Positions 1-13,568 of a stretch of 64,000 nt of DNA are shown here, piece after piece. The notes beneath the pieces are model-generated. The model had not been told where the DNA came from, ran no database searches, and was given only the letters and a program-made list of their open reading frames with translations. Positions within the stretch are counted from its first letter, which is position 1; every line of letters begins with the position of its first letter. The translations under genes were made by a program, and so were the position numbers. The stretch covers positions 101,794,058 to 101,858,057 of the forward strand of contig CM054178.1 in the NCBI GenBank assembly GCA_028829895.1, written 5' to 3'. Source of the DNA: Sinotaia quadrata. Its lineage: Eukaryota; Mollusca; Gastropoda; Architaenioglossa; Viviparidae.

Positions 1-370
1 TAGTTGTCAAGTATTTTTTCATGGATAGTACTGATGTCATCACGATTATTTCCTAATGGATAGTGTTGGTGTCGTTTTCTATTGGCTAGAGTTGGTGTCA
101 TCATGGTCATATACTAATGAACTATGTAGATATAATTTTCTTTTGGATGGTGTTGATATCATCACGTTATTTCTTAATGGATTGTGTTGATGCCATCACG
201 ATTATTTATTAATAGATTGTTGGTGTAATCACGAGTATTTATTAATGGATTTTTTTGATGTAATTTTTAATGAATAGTGTTTATTTCCTAATGTATTGTG
301 TTGATGTCATTTTCTATTGGGTAGCGCTGATGTCATTTTCTAATGAATAATGTTGATATTACGTCATATC
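1..370. repeat. Degenerate minisatellite
   Basis: Loose tandem repetition of a unit built around 'tggatagtgttgatgtcat' and 'cacgattatttcctaatgg'. Spacing varies because units carry internal deletions. It lies just downstream of the actin 1 stop codon (minus strand), so the actin 1 3' UTR may run into it; AATAAA-type signals on the minus strand occur only inside it (around 207-212 and 280-285). No coding content is seen. Confidence 0.7.
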
Positions 371-573
371 CAAATTGATGCGCTTCACTAATGGTAAACA
401 TACTGTCATTCTTTTAAAAATATTTCGGTGTAAACTTTCTGTACATTATTTTCCTTACAACTTCAGTCAATATAAACAGTTTTAGCATTTACTATTCCAA
501 AAAATTATGTGCATTTTTTTCTTTACATCAGTGTTTTTAGTATTTGCATTTTTCCGAGATATCTTTTTAAAGT

Positions 574-1614
<1,041 letters not shown>

Positions 1615-1829
1615 TTAAAACCACGTCTGGTCGATTTGCTATGAAGAGAATATTTTGATGAAGCGTTATTAGAGAAAGTATTACTAACATAATCTTTAAG
1701 CATAAATTGTTAAAACTGTAGTGTGCTAAGCGAGGTTTTCTTTTGAACAATAACAACACGTATATTGCATTTAATGAATGTCTGAATCCTGACGCTTAAT
1801 ACTGAACGGATTTGATGTTGGGAAACCCC

Positions 1830-3262
1830 AGAATATTATACGGGTTTGTGTTTGGAACATCTCACTTACAATAGGAAAGGGTGCATGTTTGGAAAACCTC
1901 ATTTAGAATATTAAAAGGGTTTGTTTTTGGAAAACCTGATGATGATTAAAGGTTTATTTTTAAAAACCTCAGTTAGAATATTAAAAGGGTTTATGTTGTA
2001 AATAACAGTTAGAACATAAAAGGAGTTCTGTTTTGAAAACCTCAGTTAGAACATTAAAAGTGTTTATATTTGGAAAATCTTAGAATATTAAAAAAGCTTA
2101 TATTTTGGAAAACTTCAATTACCATAATAAATGGGTATATGTTGGAATGCGTCAGTTAGAGCATAAAAGGGTTTATGTTTGGAAAACCTCAGTTAGAACA
2201 TTAAAAAGTGTTATGTTTAGAAAACCTCACTTAATAGTTAAATGACTTATGTTTTGAAAACCTCATTTAATAGTTAAATGACTTATGTTTAGAAAACCTC
2301 ACTTAATAGTTAAATGACTTATGTTTTGAAAATCTAGTGTGAATAATACTAAAAGGATTTTTTGAAAACCTCAGTTTCATTAAAAGTGTTTATGTTTGGA
2401 AAATCTCAGAATATTAAAAGTGTGTTATGTTTGAAAAACATCAGTTCGAATATTAAAAGTGTTTATGTTTGAAAACATCAGTTAGAATATTAAAAGGGTA
2501 TATGTTTTGAAAACCTAGGTTAGAACATTTAAAGTGTTTATGTCTGGAAAACCTCAGGTGGAATATTTAAAGGGTATATGTTTGGAACACCTTTGTTAGA
2601 ATATTAAAAGCGTTTATGTTTTCAAATCCTCAATTAGAATAATGAAAAAGCTTATGTTTAGAAAACCTCACTTAATAGTTAAATGACTTACGGTTTGAAA
2701 ACCTCAGTTATACCATTAAAAGTATTTATGTTTGGAAAATCTCAATTAGAATATTAAAGTGTTTATGTTTAAAAAACATCAGTTAGAATATTAAAAGTGT
2801 GTTATGTTTGAAAAACGTCAGTTAGAATATTAAAAGTGTGTTATGTTTGAAAAACATCTATTAGAATATTAAAAGGGTTTATGTTTTGAAAACCTAGGTT
2901 AGAACACTAAAAAGGGTTTATGTTTGGAAAACCTCATGTAGAACATTAAAAGGGTTTGTATTTGGAAAACCTTAGAGCATTATAATGGTTTTACATTTTA
3001 AAAACCTCAGTTAGAACATTAAAAGAGTTTATGTTTGGAATACTTCAGTTAGAACATTAAAAGAGTTTATGTTTTGAAAACCTCGGTTAGAACATTACAA
3101 AAATTAATGTTTGGGAAACCTCAGAATATTAAAAAGTTTATGTTGTGAAAACCTAAGAACATTAAAAGAATTTATATTTGGAAAACCTCAGTTAGAACGT
3201 GAAAAGGGTTTATGTTTTGAAAAACTCAGTTAAAACATTAAAAGAGTTTATGTTTGGAAACT
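1830..3262. repeat. 38-bp minisatellite, about 38 units
   Basis: Tandem units of 34-39 bp with the core 'gttagaacattaaaag' plus 'gtttatgtttggaaaacctca'. A sub-variant containing 'cttaatagttaaatgactta' is locally amplified at about 2222-2340. The units are well diverged, so the array is old. It lies wholly inside the actin 1 intron. Confidence 0.93.
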
Positions 3263-3264
3263 CG

Positions 3265-3345
3265 GTGGCTCTGATGTACAAGGATAACTTCGCATGCAGA
3301 AGGTCATGAATTCGAGCTCAGTCTAGACCACTGGGATTTCTTTCT
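3265..3345 (+). mobile_element. tRNA-derived SINE-like fragment
   Basis: The stretch begins 'ggtggctctgatg', continues 'cttcgcatgcagaaggtcat' and then 'gaattcgagctcag'. This spacing recalls a tRNA-related SINE head, with a box-A-like start and a box-B-like 'gaattcgagct'. It directly abuts the minisatellite. No poly-A tail or target duplication was recognised. It is a known kind of element in molluscs; this assignment rests on motif resemblance only. Confidence 0.45.
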
Positions 3346-3883
3346 ACCGATTCTCATCAACGACCTAGCTTAAAGGATGCTGCAATTAGCGACCAAGACT
3401 GGGGGAATAAGGGAGAGGAGGTCAGGAGATAATGGGGGTCGGCAGGAAAATAAGAATGCAGTGGGGTGGGGGTGGGGAAGGAGACTTAAAACTTACTAAC
3501 CTCGGAACATATAATCTCAATTAGATTGCTTCTGAATGAAGTCACGAACCTTCTTCAGTTCAAGGACCACAACCATGCTGCCATTTTAAAAGAGAACTAA
3601 GGCTGAAATAGCCACAAAAAGAATAGTAATACAGCCACTTATGCCAGTCCACTAAAATAAATATTGAAGCAATATCTTTTCCACTTTTATTAATACATGG
3701 GTCGAGGAACAAAACACCATCACATGCTTCTTTAACAAATTCGAGATTTTACATCACCATTGTTTCTCCTGGAACAAAAGGGAGTGCACTCTCCATTTTG
3801 CCGCCTTCCATGCAGTCATGTCATTTTGTAAATAAAGACATAAATTAAATATACCCTATTGTCAAACATCAAAACATAATACT

Positions 3884-3884
<1 letters not shown>

Positions 3885-3945
<61 letters not shown>
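3885..3945. repeat. (CA)n microsatellite
   Basis: About 30 uninterrupted CA dinucleotides inside the actin 1 intron. Confidence 0.98.
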
Positions 3946-3946
<1 letters not shown>

Positions 3947-5090
3947 AACAACAACAAAATTATAGAAAAATATACTTCGAACATTTTGTGACGGTAGGTT
4001 TATTAATCCCAGATAATTTTGACAGCTATGATTGCAAATACATGTAGATTTGAAAAGAAGGATCGAATTTTGCTTATAAGAAGAGGGGACAAATGTCCTC
4101 TCACCCACGAAGACGCAGCTTATGCTTTGGCCTATTTATTAATTAATGTAAGAACAGCGATTGGTCGAGGGTGGATGGCTGGGAGAGATTTGATCGCGCT
4201 CTATCGGTTGTACACGACACTTAAAGTGTGTAACTGATTTAACAACGCGTGCTGGCACGTTTCGTCGACAGCAACAGGGATGTGAAAGGGAAAGAAGTTA
4301 GAACACAAAGTTATGTACTTGAATTACCTACATAAGAGCTCCGCCATTTACTTGGCATTTGTCGTCAATATACAATACATTCGCTTTAACAAATTTCGGT
4401 GTGAGCATATTACGCCTCCCACGCATAATTGTCAATTAATTAAGTACATTGCATGCAAATGTATTTATTAAGTTAATACTTTTGTGCAAATATTAAAAGT
4501 ACCACTTCTTTAATACATATTTCTACTATCAGAGCCGTAACTAACTATTTTTGCGCTCGAGGCAAGAATATCAAATTGCGCCCTCCCGCCGAATAATTTT
4601 CATAAAATAAACATCTTTGAAAACCGATCTTCACTTTTCTGCGACACTTCATATTTGTGCTCGCCCTTGTTACGGTACTGTCTTTTATAGTTAAAATATT
4701 CGGCGTTGAAGCCAAAAAAGATCAGCTAGTCAATCATTTAATTGAAAAGATGTTTAAAAATAATGTTTGTGGACAGTTTTGATTGCAGTCGCCAGCTTAA
4801 ATCATTATAAAACTTTTATGATTTGATTTTCAGACATTACATATTTTTAGTTTTGCCACCACCAACAAAATCCCTAACTCTGAGGTAAAATTAAACATGA
4901 ATTTCGTACGTTTGGGCAAAACGTTGAGTTTCTTGAATTAAAAAGAAACTCGAAGTAGATTTCGACTGCATCATTTCCAGATACTATATTGAGAATTGAG
5001 ATAAAATAAAAGAATAACTTGATTTTCGAATAATTCTGTCTCTGCAAAAATGTTCCTGAAATAAATGGAAGAGGACGGACCTTGTTAAGT

Positions 5091-5275
5091 TTATAACAGT
5101 CAATAAGAAAATAACAGAGTTGCAGTAGCTGATGCCTGGTTTTTATAACATTAAAAATAACATTATAAAATAACATAATTAAAGAGCTGCAGTTTATGAT
5201 GTCTGTTTGTGTGTGTGTGTGTGCAACATTCAATAAGAAAATAACAGAGTTGCAGTACCTGATGTCTTGGTCTAC
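5091..5275 (-). repeat. Three tandem copies of the actin 1 splice-donor region
   Basis: Period about 65 bp. The functional copy (about 5226-5270) holds the exon 1 end and donor, plus-strand 'gttgcagtacctgatgtctt'. A close copy at about 5095-5135 reads 'gttgcagtagctgatgcctg', and a worse copy at about 5160-5202 reads 'gctgcagtttatgatgtctg'. In both extra copies the GT of the donor is lost (CT and TT/AA changes), so only the true donor should work. A short GT tract (5208-5222) lies between copies. Confidence 0.75.
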
Positions 5276-5387
5276 CCACGATGGAAGGGAAGACGGCGCG
5301 AGGGGCATCATCTCCGGCGAAGCCGGCCTTGCACATGCCGGAGCCGTTGTCAATGACAATAGCTTGGACGGTGTCGTCGTCACACAT
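5259..5387 (-). CDS. Actin (gene 1), exon 1
   Basis: First coding exon, residues 1-43, beginning [17 protein letters not shown] and holding the phosphate-1 loop [11 protein letters not shown], then [18 protein letters not shown]. It ends with CAG|gtactg, a good donor, in phase 0 with exon 2 at 1578. The ATG at 5387-5385 has A at -3. The acidic N-terminus after Met-Cys is typical of actins that are processed and acetylated. Upstream, a pyrimidine-rich AG (minus: cttgctttcag, AG at 5432-5431) could be the acceptor of a 5' UTR intron, as in many actin genes, but no donor is evident. Confidence 0.97.
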
Positions 5388-5688
5388 GATTGGTATGAGA
5401 TGAGCTGGGGTTCGAGTCCGACAGCGACGGCTGAAAGCAAGATGCTGTGCAGAGTGATGCTGGTAGAAGTGAGACGACAGGAAACTGTTGACTCTCTATA
5501 AGCTTAGCGACTGCTCTGTACTGGCGAAGTCATGAGGGGCCGTGAGGAGATTTACGAGTGCACCTCTGTCCTCTTTATTGCACAACGGTCACTAAAGCAG
5601 GATAAGGGAGATAATGAGGTAATGGGATTTTGTTTTTATGAAATGTAGGTTTCTTGTTTACAATTTACAAACCGCTCGTTGGTGTTTT

Positions 5689-5696
5689 ATTTTATA
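5689..5696 (-). promoter_or_regulatory. TATA box of actin 1
   Basis: The minus strand reads TATAAAAT, within GAATATAAAATAAAACACC. It is about 300 nt upstream of the ATG, leaving room for a 5' UTR of about 270 nt or a spliced leader exon. Its position relative to the CArG box on the same side supports it. Confidence 0.6.
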
Positions 5697-5867
5697 TTCA
5701 CTAAGTTTTAATGGCAAAAGTCAGCTATCTCACAAAAAGTTTTGTCTTAGAAGTCGTGCAACAAGTTCGCAGCGATCACGTTAAACTTTCTGAACTAATT
5801 TGCTTAATGACATTTTGTCGTGCACATCCCCAGCGGATCAAAGTTTCTATCCTATAGCAAAATGTGT

Positions 5868-5877
5868 CCTTATTTGG
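5868..5877 (-). promoter_or_regulatory. CArG box (SRF site) of actin 1
   Basis: CCTTATTTGG (CCAAATAAGG on the other strand) matches CC(A/T)6GG exactly. CArG boxes bound by serum response factor drive actin genes across animals. It is about 170 bp upstream of the TATA box and about 480 bp upstream of the start codon. I saw no comparable box upstream of the divergent actin 2. Confidence 0.7.
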
Positions 5878-7295
5878 GCACAAAGTGACGCAGGATATTC
5901 AAGGAGGATGTTATGCTTCCTGTTGTGTTTGATAGGTCTTTAACCCTCTGTTGAACCTCAACGCTTAATAGTTCCCTGTCAGGCCTGCCTGAATGAGTTT
6001 CACTGATTCAGGGTCAACGAAAACTGCAATTCAGAATCTTCTTTCGCCAACGCAATTTGTTCGTTAACGAAACCTTGACGCCCAGATTAAACAATAGTAA
6101 AAACAAAAAAATATGCAAAAAAAAAAAAAGATATGGGCTGATGAGAGAAGTCACACAAATAAAAACCATGGCTGCATATATAATGAGGTGGTCCACTTAT
6201 CCAAAGAGCACCATATTAGCTGACCCAAATCTACTCTACACACACACATAAAATAAATAACACTTAGAATTATAACAATATTATTAACATAAACACGAAG
6301 ATGCAAAAGCATATTCCGATATGCATTTTGTAACCAACGATGTACTTAATTAAATCTACTGAGATCGAGAGACTTTTTATTTTAGAAACGACAAACAGCA
6401 TTGACTAGATTTCGCGATCAGATGCTTTGCAATGCAACGTATTTGTCCTTTGGCATTCAACGTTATGTGCGTACAGGTTAATACGCTTGCACTGAAAAAA
6501 TGCAATAAGTTGTTCCCTCCTCTACCCCACCCCAACCAAGGACGACAAAAGGAATTCTCTACACTCTTTCTAAGAAATATAGACTTAAATCTACTGACCG
6601 AGGTTGAGTGTAACGATACAAATTTTATAGTTACGGTTTTGTTGCTGTAGTCGAAATTAAAATTACAATTATCCTTGGACTGGAATGAGTGTTCGACACC
6701 CACCCACCCACCCGCACCCACACCCACATATAACATTTGTTTACGATGGATCAGATTGATCTCATTTTGAAATGAGATCTAGGCGTATAACCACAATATT
6801 TCCGATGACTATTTAATGACTTAAGTCTTGTAAACGTTTTCACACTATACTTTTGTTCAGATTATCTTCTATAGAACACATTGACTCTGGGGTTGGATTG
6901 CATTTTCCGGAAACTATTAGCAAAGACACGTCTGTCTGACGTGAAATTATAAAAGTGATGTCTGCCTGCCAACAGATTCAAGACATGATCATATTAAGCT
7001 TGTTTCATTAAAAAAAAATTATCAGACAAAAACCTATTAACTTAACAGCAGTCCGCAGTGAAGAAATACAGATTTATGCACATTTATTATGATTTCTTTT
7101 GCATTAACGACGCTTCTGTTCGGTGGTAATGTCATAATATGTTAGAATGAAATAGCAAGCAATGACGAGGACACGATCTAATGTGTAGTAGCCTCACGAA
7201 ATGACTGAAATATGAAATGTCGCTTCTTTAAATTTGCAGGTTCACGAAATAAATAATATGGTCTTGGGTGTGCAACCTCCGGGATGACTGACAGA
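5878..7295. other. Intergenic, no gene seen
   Basis: AT-rich DNA upstream of actin 1 with small A-runs (about 6117-6130) and a CCCACC tract near 6700. ORFs of 60-119 codons lack any recognisable domain. No gene, RNA or clear mobile element was found. Confidence 0.6.
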
Positions 7296-8085
7296 CTTAT
7301 TTTCAGTCTCTGCTATAAATGTCACAACTATATTTCAATCTGGCTCGCCTATACATTAGGCTGACACATCTATACCTTCGTCTACAGCTTTTACTACGAC
7401 TGACACATCTATACGTTAAACTGCAAAATGTTGTGACAACAAATCTGTACTTTCATCTACAGCTTTTATTATGATTGACCCATCTATATTTTAATCCGCA
7501 GCCTCTATTGTGACTGACACATATTCTAGTGTAGTCTGTATTATCTGTTATGCCTGATATATCCTTACTTAATCTGCAGACTGTTGTGAATGACCTATCT
7601 CTACTGTAATCTGTCGTGACTGATATATGTATACTTTAATCTATTGTGACTGACATATCTATTCGTTATTATGCAGTGTGATTTATTTACTGTAACTTAC
7701 AGCTTTTGGTGTGACTGATATCTTAACTCTTTGATATGCACTCCTAATTGTGATGGCATAAGTATATGTTGTTCTGCAACATCAAATATGATTAATATAT
7801 CTTTAACATGCTGCAGTGTATTAGCTTAACTTAATGAGCAACCTTTTGCAAATCTAACAGATCTAATTTTTAATATACATCTTTTGCATATAGGAAAATA
7901 TTTTAATATACATCTTTTATAATTACTGACTAGTAAATCTACAATTTATAACTTATCGTAATATAAACACAGCAAAACTGTAGTCTCTTGTAATGACTAA
8001 TACATCTATACTTTAAATGGAAGTACTTAATAATGATAGATGTGGCAACACTTGAAACTGTAGTCTCTGATCACGTAATGGCTTA
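7296..8085. repeat. Degenerate minisatellite of about 50 bp
   Basis: Irregular repetition of 'gtgactgacacatctata' followed by 'ctttaatctgcagctttt'. Units are strongly diverged and of uneven length. A related stretch recurs at 9370-9570, so one array has probably been split by, or grown around, the DNA between. Confidence 0.6.
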
Positions 8086-9369
8086 TGTAGCCCACACCCA
8101 CCCTCCCCTAAAAAGAATTACACGCAAACCTAACTCTAGAACGTTGACCCTTATGTCAGGGGGGCTAGGGTAATACTCGAGTTCTACTCACTTAAACTAA
8201 CAGATTGGAACACAGAGCAACCACATGCATACAACAAATGTGCCAGAAGTCTACCTGTAAATCGTCAGTCCAAGCAAACTGAATATAGAGGTAACATGTA
8301 CCTTGACTCCCGGCGTCAATAAGCTCTAATCATACTACTAACATTTATTGCCAGATATCAACACAGCAGGTAACCATCATCTGTATATATTACTGCTGAA
8401 GGTGTGTGGATTTGCTTGCATTACTAAATATTATATCTATGTTCAATTAACCTTAAATTATATTTTATATTGCTATATTTTGCTTATGATATTAGAATGT
8501 ATGGTGACCATGTAAGTAAGAGTGTTCTGTCAGAGAACACACGTGGATGAATTCTTAGCCCATGTGTATTTTACTGGCATATTGGCACTTTATCTTGGAT
8601 GTTGACTTGACAAGTGCTGAGCTGCAAAGCAATGGTAGACTGGAATGACTTTGTAATCTTGGATGTTGATTCAGTGAGCACTGAGCCATGAAGAAATACC
8701 AGAGTGGACGACACTTGAGTCATAGACCAGTTCAATAGACCACGTGTGCATCCACTACTACACGTCACTGGGACCCTTGATGACATGTCAGGCAAATCCT
8801 AAAGTTAAATGACTATAAAATCAACCACTGTACAGCTTGATTTGTAGTCAACCTCTACCAATGTACTTTAGAGTTCACTCAGAATCACTTAGTGTTCTTT
8901 TATTAGCTCACCTATTAGTTTGCTCATATGAATGAACTGAATAATTGCCACAGTGGCATAGGACTCAAACAAACTTTCTCGTATGCCACTACATGGTTGT
9001 GATTATGAATTATAACCATTTATAAACTCTAATTGTAACCATCGAATCATTCGCTATATGTAACCATGCTGTCTTTTATTATTTCTTGTTGAATACATTT
9101 ATCATTGATACTTAGATCACTCGTGTTGGGTGTGACTCACAAATTATATGTTGTAGTCTGTCACCTGTATTTACTTACTATACCTGACTGTATGTATCAG
9201 GGGGCTGGAGCTATCTTCATGAACTATCTCTCTTCTATTCTACATTATCTATCATTCATCCTTCTAACACTTATGGCCAGCCAAAAGGTGTGGTTTGGGG
9301 ATTAGCCTAAGGTTATGGGTAGCATGGGATGGTGGAGAATTAACATCTTGCCCATCTCCCAGCAAAACG
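8086..9369. other. Unexplained segment between two halves of a repeat
   Basis: Non-repetitive DNA flanked by 'tgtaatgactaatacatcta'-type repeat units at about 7990 and 9380. It may be an insertion into an older array, but I find no convincing terminal repeats, target duplication or coding region. The small ORFs (66-74 codons) match nothing I know. Confidence 0.4.
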
Positions 9370-9570
9370 TCCCATCTCTTGTAATGACTAATACATCTGT
9401 ACTTTAACTGGAAGTAATTAATATAATGATACATGCAGCAATATGTGAAGCTACGATCTCTTGCAATGGCTGACACATATTCTTTAAATAGTAGCAGTTT
9501 GTAATGATTGACACAGCAGTGCAACAGTCTGTAATCTCTTGCAATGGCTGACTGATGTATACTGGGAGAC
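9370..9570. repeat. Degenerate minisatellite, second half
   Basis: Contains 'ctcttgtaatgactaataca', 'ctcttgcaatggctgacaca' and 'ctcttgcaatggctgactga', the same motif family as at 7970-8080. Confidence 0.6.
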
Positions 9571-10340
9571 TGCAGCTATAGAAGTTGATTTCATGTGCTC
9601 CGTCCACTCCATTCACTCCAGCAGATTAGGCACCTGTGCTGTCACAAAGCCAACGTGATTGGTCACTTACTTGTTAGACTGAAAGACAGGTATAGGCTTG
9701 CTCCCAATCCCACTCAATCATGTCTCTATAGACAGTTGATACAATAATGTAAGAATCTGATGAATGAAATAGTACATTTAATATTTAAAAGGACAGATTG
9801 AAACCATTGACAACTGAAAGATATTAAACAAGCACAAAACAGTGCTATGGTTGGCACAGCGGATCTGCAGAGACTTAATCAATAAACACTACAGTTACAA
9901 TAAAATCATTGTATTAAGTGAGCACAAGTTGGCGAGAGTCAATACATGTTCACTTTGTAAATATCACTTGCAGTGCTTTATTTCCACTGGTGATGATGGT
10001 ACTGTTGTTGGTTATCTCTCCTGGGGTATAAACTTCTACACCTGCAGTAATCAGTGATTGTTTTCTGAGACAGGATTACTGACTGAGAATGAGTGACTGA
10101 CAGCTTACTTATAGGATGATGTAGACTGGTAACCAACGTACTCACACACGTCTGGAATGTAGTAGGTGGCTTTCACTAGTAGTGAGTCAAACAGGAACCA
10201 AGCAAAGTATACACTTCTGTAAAAGTAGTTCAGTAGAAAGATCACTAGCTTAGAAATAATAACTGCTGTAAAATATTTACATTCTCACATTGAATGCTGT
10301 ACATTTTTAAAGCTGCATTCATTTCCTACATTGTACAACC
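9571..10340. other. Intergenic, no gene seen
   Basis: No domain-bearing ORF, RNA gene or clear element recognised. Confidence 0.5.
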
Positions 10341-10625
10341 AGCAGAGCAATTATAAGGATGTCACCTGACATAGCAGAGCATTATAAGGATGTCACCTGA
10401 CATAGCAGAGCATCATAACGATGTCACCTGACATAGCAAAGAATTATAACGATGTCACCTGACATAGCAGAGAATTATAACGATGTCACCTGACATAGCA
10501 GAGCATTATAACGATGTCACCTGACATAGCAGAGCATTATAACGATGTCACCTGACATAGCAGAGCATTATAACGATGTCACTTGACATAGCAGAGCATC
10601 ATAACGATGTCACCTGACATAGCAG
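10341..10625. repeat. 31-bp minisatellite, 9 units
   Basis: Unit 'acatagcagagcattataac' plus 'gatgtcacctg'. Copies are nearly identical apart from a few substitutions, so the amplification is fairly recent. Confidence 0.97.
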
Positions 10626-10924
10626 GCTTGTACACTGTCATATTAATACATAACACAGTGGCTGACATACTGAAATTATATTTGCACAAACAACATTAAG
10701 TGTCTTATGACATTAGCTCAAACCACAGTAAACAGTTTTTGTATACACTCATTTTCAAAGATAACAACTAACATTTTCTTAATAAATAAAACAAAAGTTA
10801 ATAACATAATTTCTTACTTATAAGAGACACAATCAAATAACTGCGTAGCTGAACTGTGTACAATGATAAAAATAACATTTGTCTGCTAAGAAGAGTAAGC
10901 AAATTCATACAAGGAAAATGCTAG

Positions 10925-11036
10925 AAAATATAATCTCAAATAATACCAAGCAAAAATATAATCTCAAACAATACCAAGCAAAAATATAATCTCAAACAAT
11001 ACCAAGCAAAAATATAATCTCAAGTAATACCAAGCA
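10925..11036. repeat. 28-bp minisatellite, 4 units
   Basis: Unit 'aaaatataatctcaaacaat' plus 'accaagca'. Units differ only at the 'aaacaat/aaataat/aagtaat' position. Confidence 0.96.
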
Positions 11037-11042
11037 AAAAGC

Positions 11043-12505
11043 ATCAGCAGCGAATGACATAAGAAACAACTTACATAATTTAACCAGCTCCTCTTGTATA
11101 ATTAAAAATTTAAAAATAATAAAACTGTTTGTATTAAAATATCTATCACCAGACTTTCCTACCCTCGCTAAGAATACTGTAGAAATTGAATATAAACTCA
11201 CGTTTTGAGTTGACCTCAATGTCAATTTCACCAGCATAAACGATGCACGAGTTATCAATACAACTTGATGATGCTAATGGTGAAGCTGATATTGTGTGGG
11301 TGGGTTTAATTAACTCTTGGGTTAGAAGGGTATAACTTTTTCTTATATCCATAAATTATCGGTAGGCTGAAAACTATGGTTTTAAGAATAAAATCCTCTC
11401 GTGCTTTCCTGGCACCATTTAAAATCCAGGTACACACGAAAATTAGGCAATTTTCACCATTCCCATTTGAACAATGTTTCCCTTGATTAAGTAATAATTA
11501 CGCCAAGCAAAATCCTAAAGACTAATTAACTCTGCCATATTCTATTTCACTATTGCAAGGCAGGAATTACAAAATATATTTAAAACATATTATTATTTAA
11601 TTATTAGTAATTTATTTTAAGATGCATGAAATTTTTTGTTCCAGCAATTGTTTGGGCAATGTTTATTACTTGTATTATTGTGATTAATGTAATCAATCGT
11701 TGTATTGATAATTGTAAACTTTCTAACACAAAATGATTATAGTTTATAAATTTATGGTTTTAAAAAAATAATATTAATCATTGTTGATTGTGTTTAAGTA
11801 TTGCACATATAATTAACTAATATAATGATTGCGAGGAATGTCATGTCAGCTAATGTCTTACCATATTCTTTTACATCTCTCCTGCTTTATAACCGCTTGC
11901 AGTATTGAAGTCCCAATATTCGGCTAAGTGAGAATACTAAGTACGATATTTCTGTGTGAATGTGTGACTGCTTAGGACACTCAGTAACTTCGGCTTAATT
12001 AAGATTTGCCAAGCGGATTGTGATAATGATTATCTAATCAGAACTAGTAATTAACAGCATAGATTTTCCACTTGAAATTCATTAATTAACTAGGAGTTAG
12101 TTGTATTTTTTTAAGACTTCTAACAATCCCAAACAATTGAAGAATACTGCTGCTTAAATTATACTTTACAGTAATGCTTCATTAATAACTGACAATACTT
12201 ACATTTCCTAATGAATCATAATTTTGCTTACCTTACATTGTCTTAACTGCAGCAATAAAAATAAAAACAGAGAAAGAAAAAATAGTAGCAGTTAATGTAA
12301 GGCAATTCATATCGCATTATAAATATTGTCCTTGTTATATTACGTATTACATCTGAATCAGTTTCTACTTATCTGTGCTTTTTAAGAACTATATTTTATA
12401 ATTCTCCATTTAATAAACCTTTAAAAAGGAATAAAATATGAAACTTTTCTGACTTCAGCATAATTTCTGCAAACGTGAAACTGTCGTGTCATATTTCTAA
12501 ATCAT
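11043..12505. other. AT-rich intergenic, no gene seen
   Basis: Very AT-rich with few ORFs above 60 codons, none recognisable. No terminal repeats or RNA genes noted. Confidence 0.5.
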
Positions 12506-13045
12506 AACGAATGTTTTATGTATCATTAATGTTGTGTTACATCTACAAATATTCTTAGACATTTCTAGTTTATGTATCATTATAGTTGTGTTACGTCTAC
12601 AAACATTCTTGGACATTTCTAGTTTATGTATCATTATAGTTGTGTTACGTCTTGGACATTTCTAGTTTATGTATCATTATAGTTGTGTTACGTCTTGGAC
12701 ATTTCTAGTTTATGTATCATTATTGTTGTGTTACGTCTTGGACATTTCTAGTTTATGTATCATTATTGTTGTGTTACGTCTTGGACATTTCTAGTTTATG
12801 TATCATTATAGTTGTGTTACATCTTGGACATTTCTAGTTTATGTATCATTATAGTTGTGTTACGTCTACAAACATTCTTGGACATTTCTAGTTATGTATC
12901 ATTATAGTTGTTTTACGTCTACAAACATTCTTGGACATTTCTAGTTATGTATCATTACAGTTGTGTTACGTCTTGGACATTTCTAGTTTATGTATCATTA
13001 TAGTTGTGTTACGTCTACAAACATTCTTGGACATTTCTAGTTAGC
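12506..13045. repeat. Minisatellite of about 38/52 bp, about 12 units
   Basis: Core 'ttggacatttctagtttatg' and 'tatcattatagttgtgttac', then 'gtc' or 'gtctacaaacattc'. Long and short unit types alternate; the short type lacks 'tacaaacattc'. The short type is locally homogenised at about 12640-12830. Confidence 0.96.
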
Positions 13046-13371
13046 AAGGAAGTGCAATACAATATGTATACTTGGACATATATGGCAAACTATATATAGA
13101 TGTGATCCTCTTATTTCCTTATATGGCTTCGATTATAAATATGTGTTCCGATATAAAACTCCCACAATTCCTCTTTGCCAAAAATCACTGCCTACATTAA
13201 TCTTGTCTTAAGGTGACGATTGGAAAGGATTTAAAACCAAACGCCTTTCAGTTTCACTGATACAATTCGGTAGCAAAATTGCCAAGGCGACTATGGAATG
13301 GCTTTAGACAAATACATTCAGAACATAGCAGAAGTCCCAAATTCAGAAATACCACAGGGCAGACCAATGTG

Positions 13372-13568
13372 AAACAGACATATTGTATAAGTACTTTGAC
13401 ATTGCAGTCAGAGTTTTAATATGACAAACGACATTAAACAGACATATTGTATAAGTACTTTGACACTGCAGTCAAAGTTTTAATATGACAAACGACATTA
13501 AACAGACATATTGTATAAGTACTTTGACATTGCAGTCAGAGTTTTAATATGACAAACGATATTATACA
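13372..13568. repeat. 64-bp tandem triplication
   Basis: Three copies at an exact 64-bp period, starting near 13377, 13441 and 13505, containing 'gacatattgtataagtactt' and 'tgcagtcagagttttaatat'. Confidence 0.97.

Noticed and set aside
4874..5440. 188-codon minus-strand frame
   Set aside because: It overlaps actin 1 exon 1 in the wrong frame and runs into the intron; an out-of-frame shadow of a real exon.
10341..10625. CRISPR-like regular repeats
   Set aside because: The repeats are head-to-tail without unique spacers; the organism is eukaryotic.
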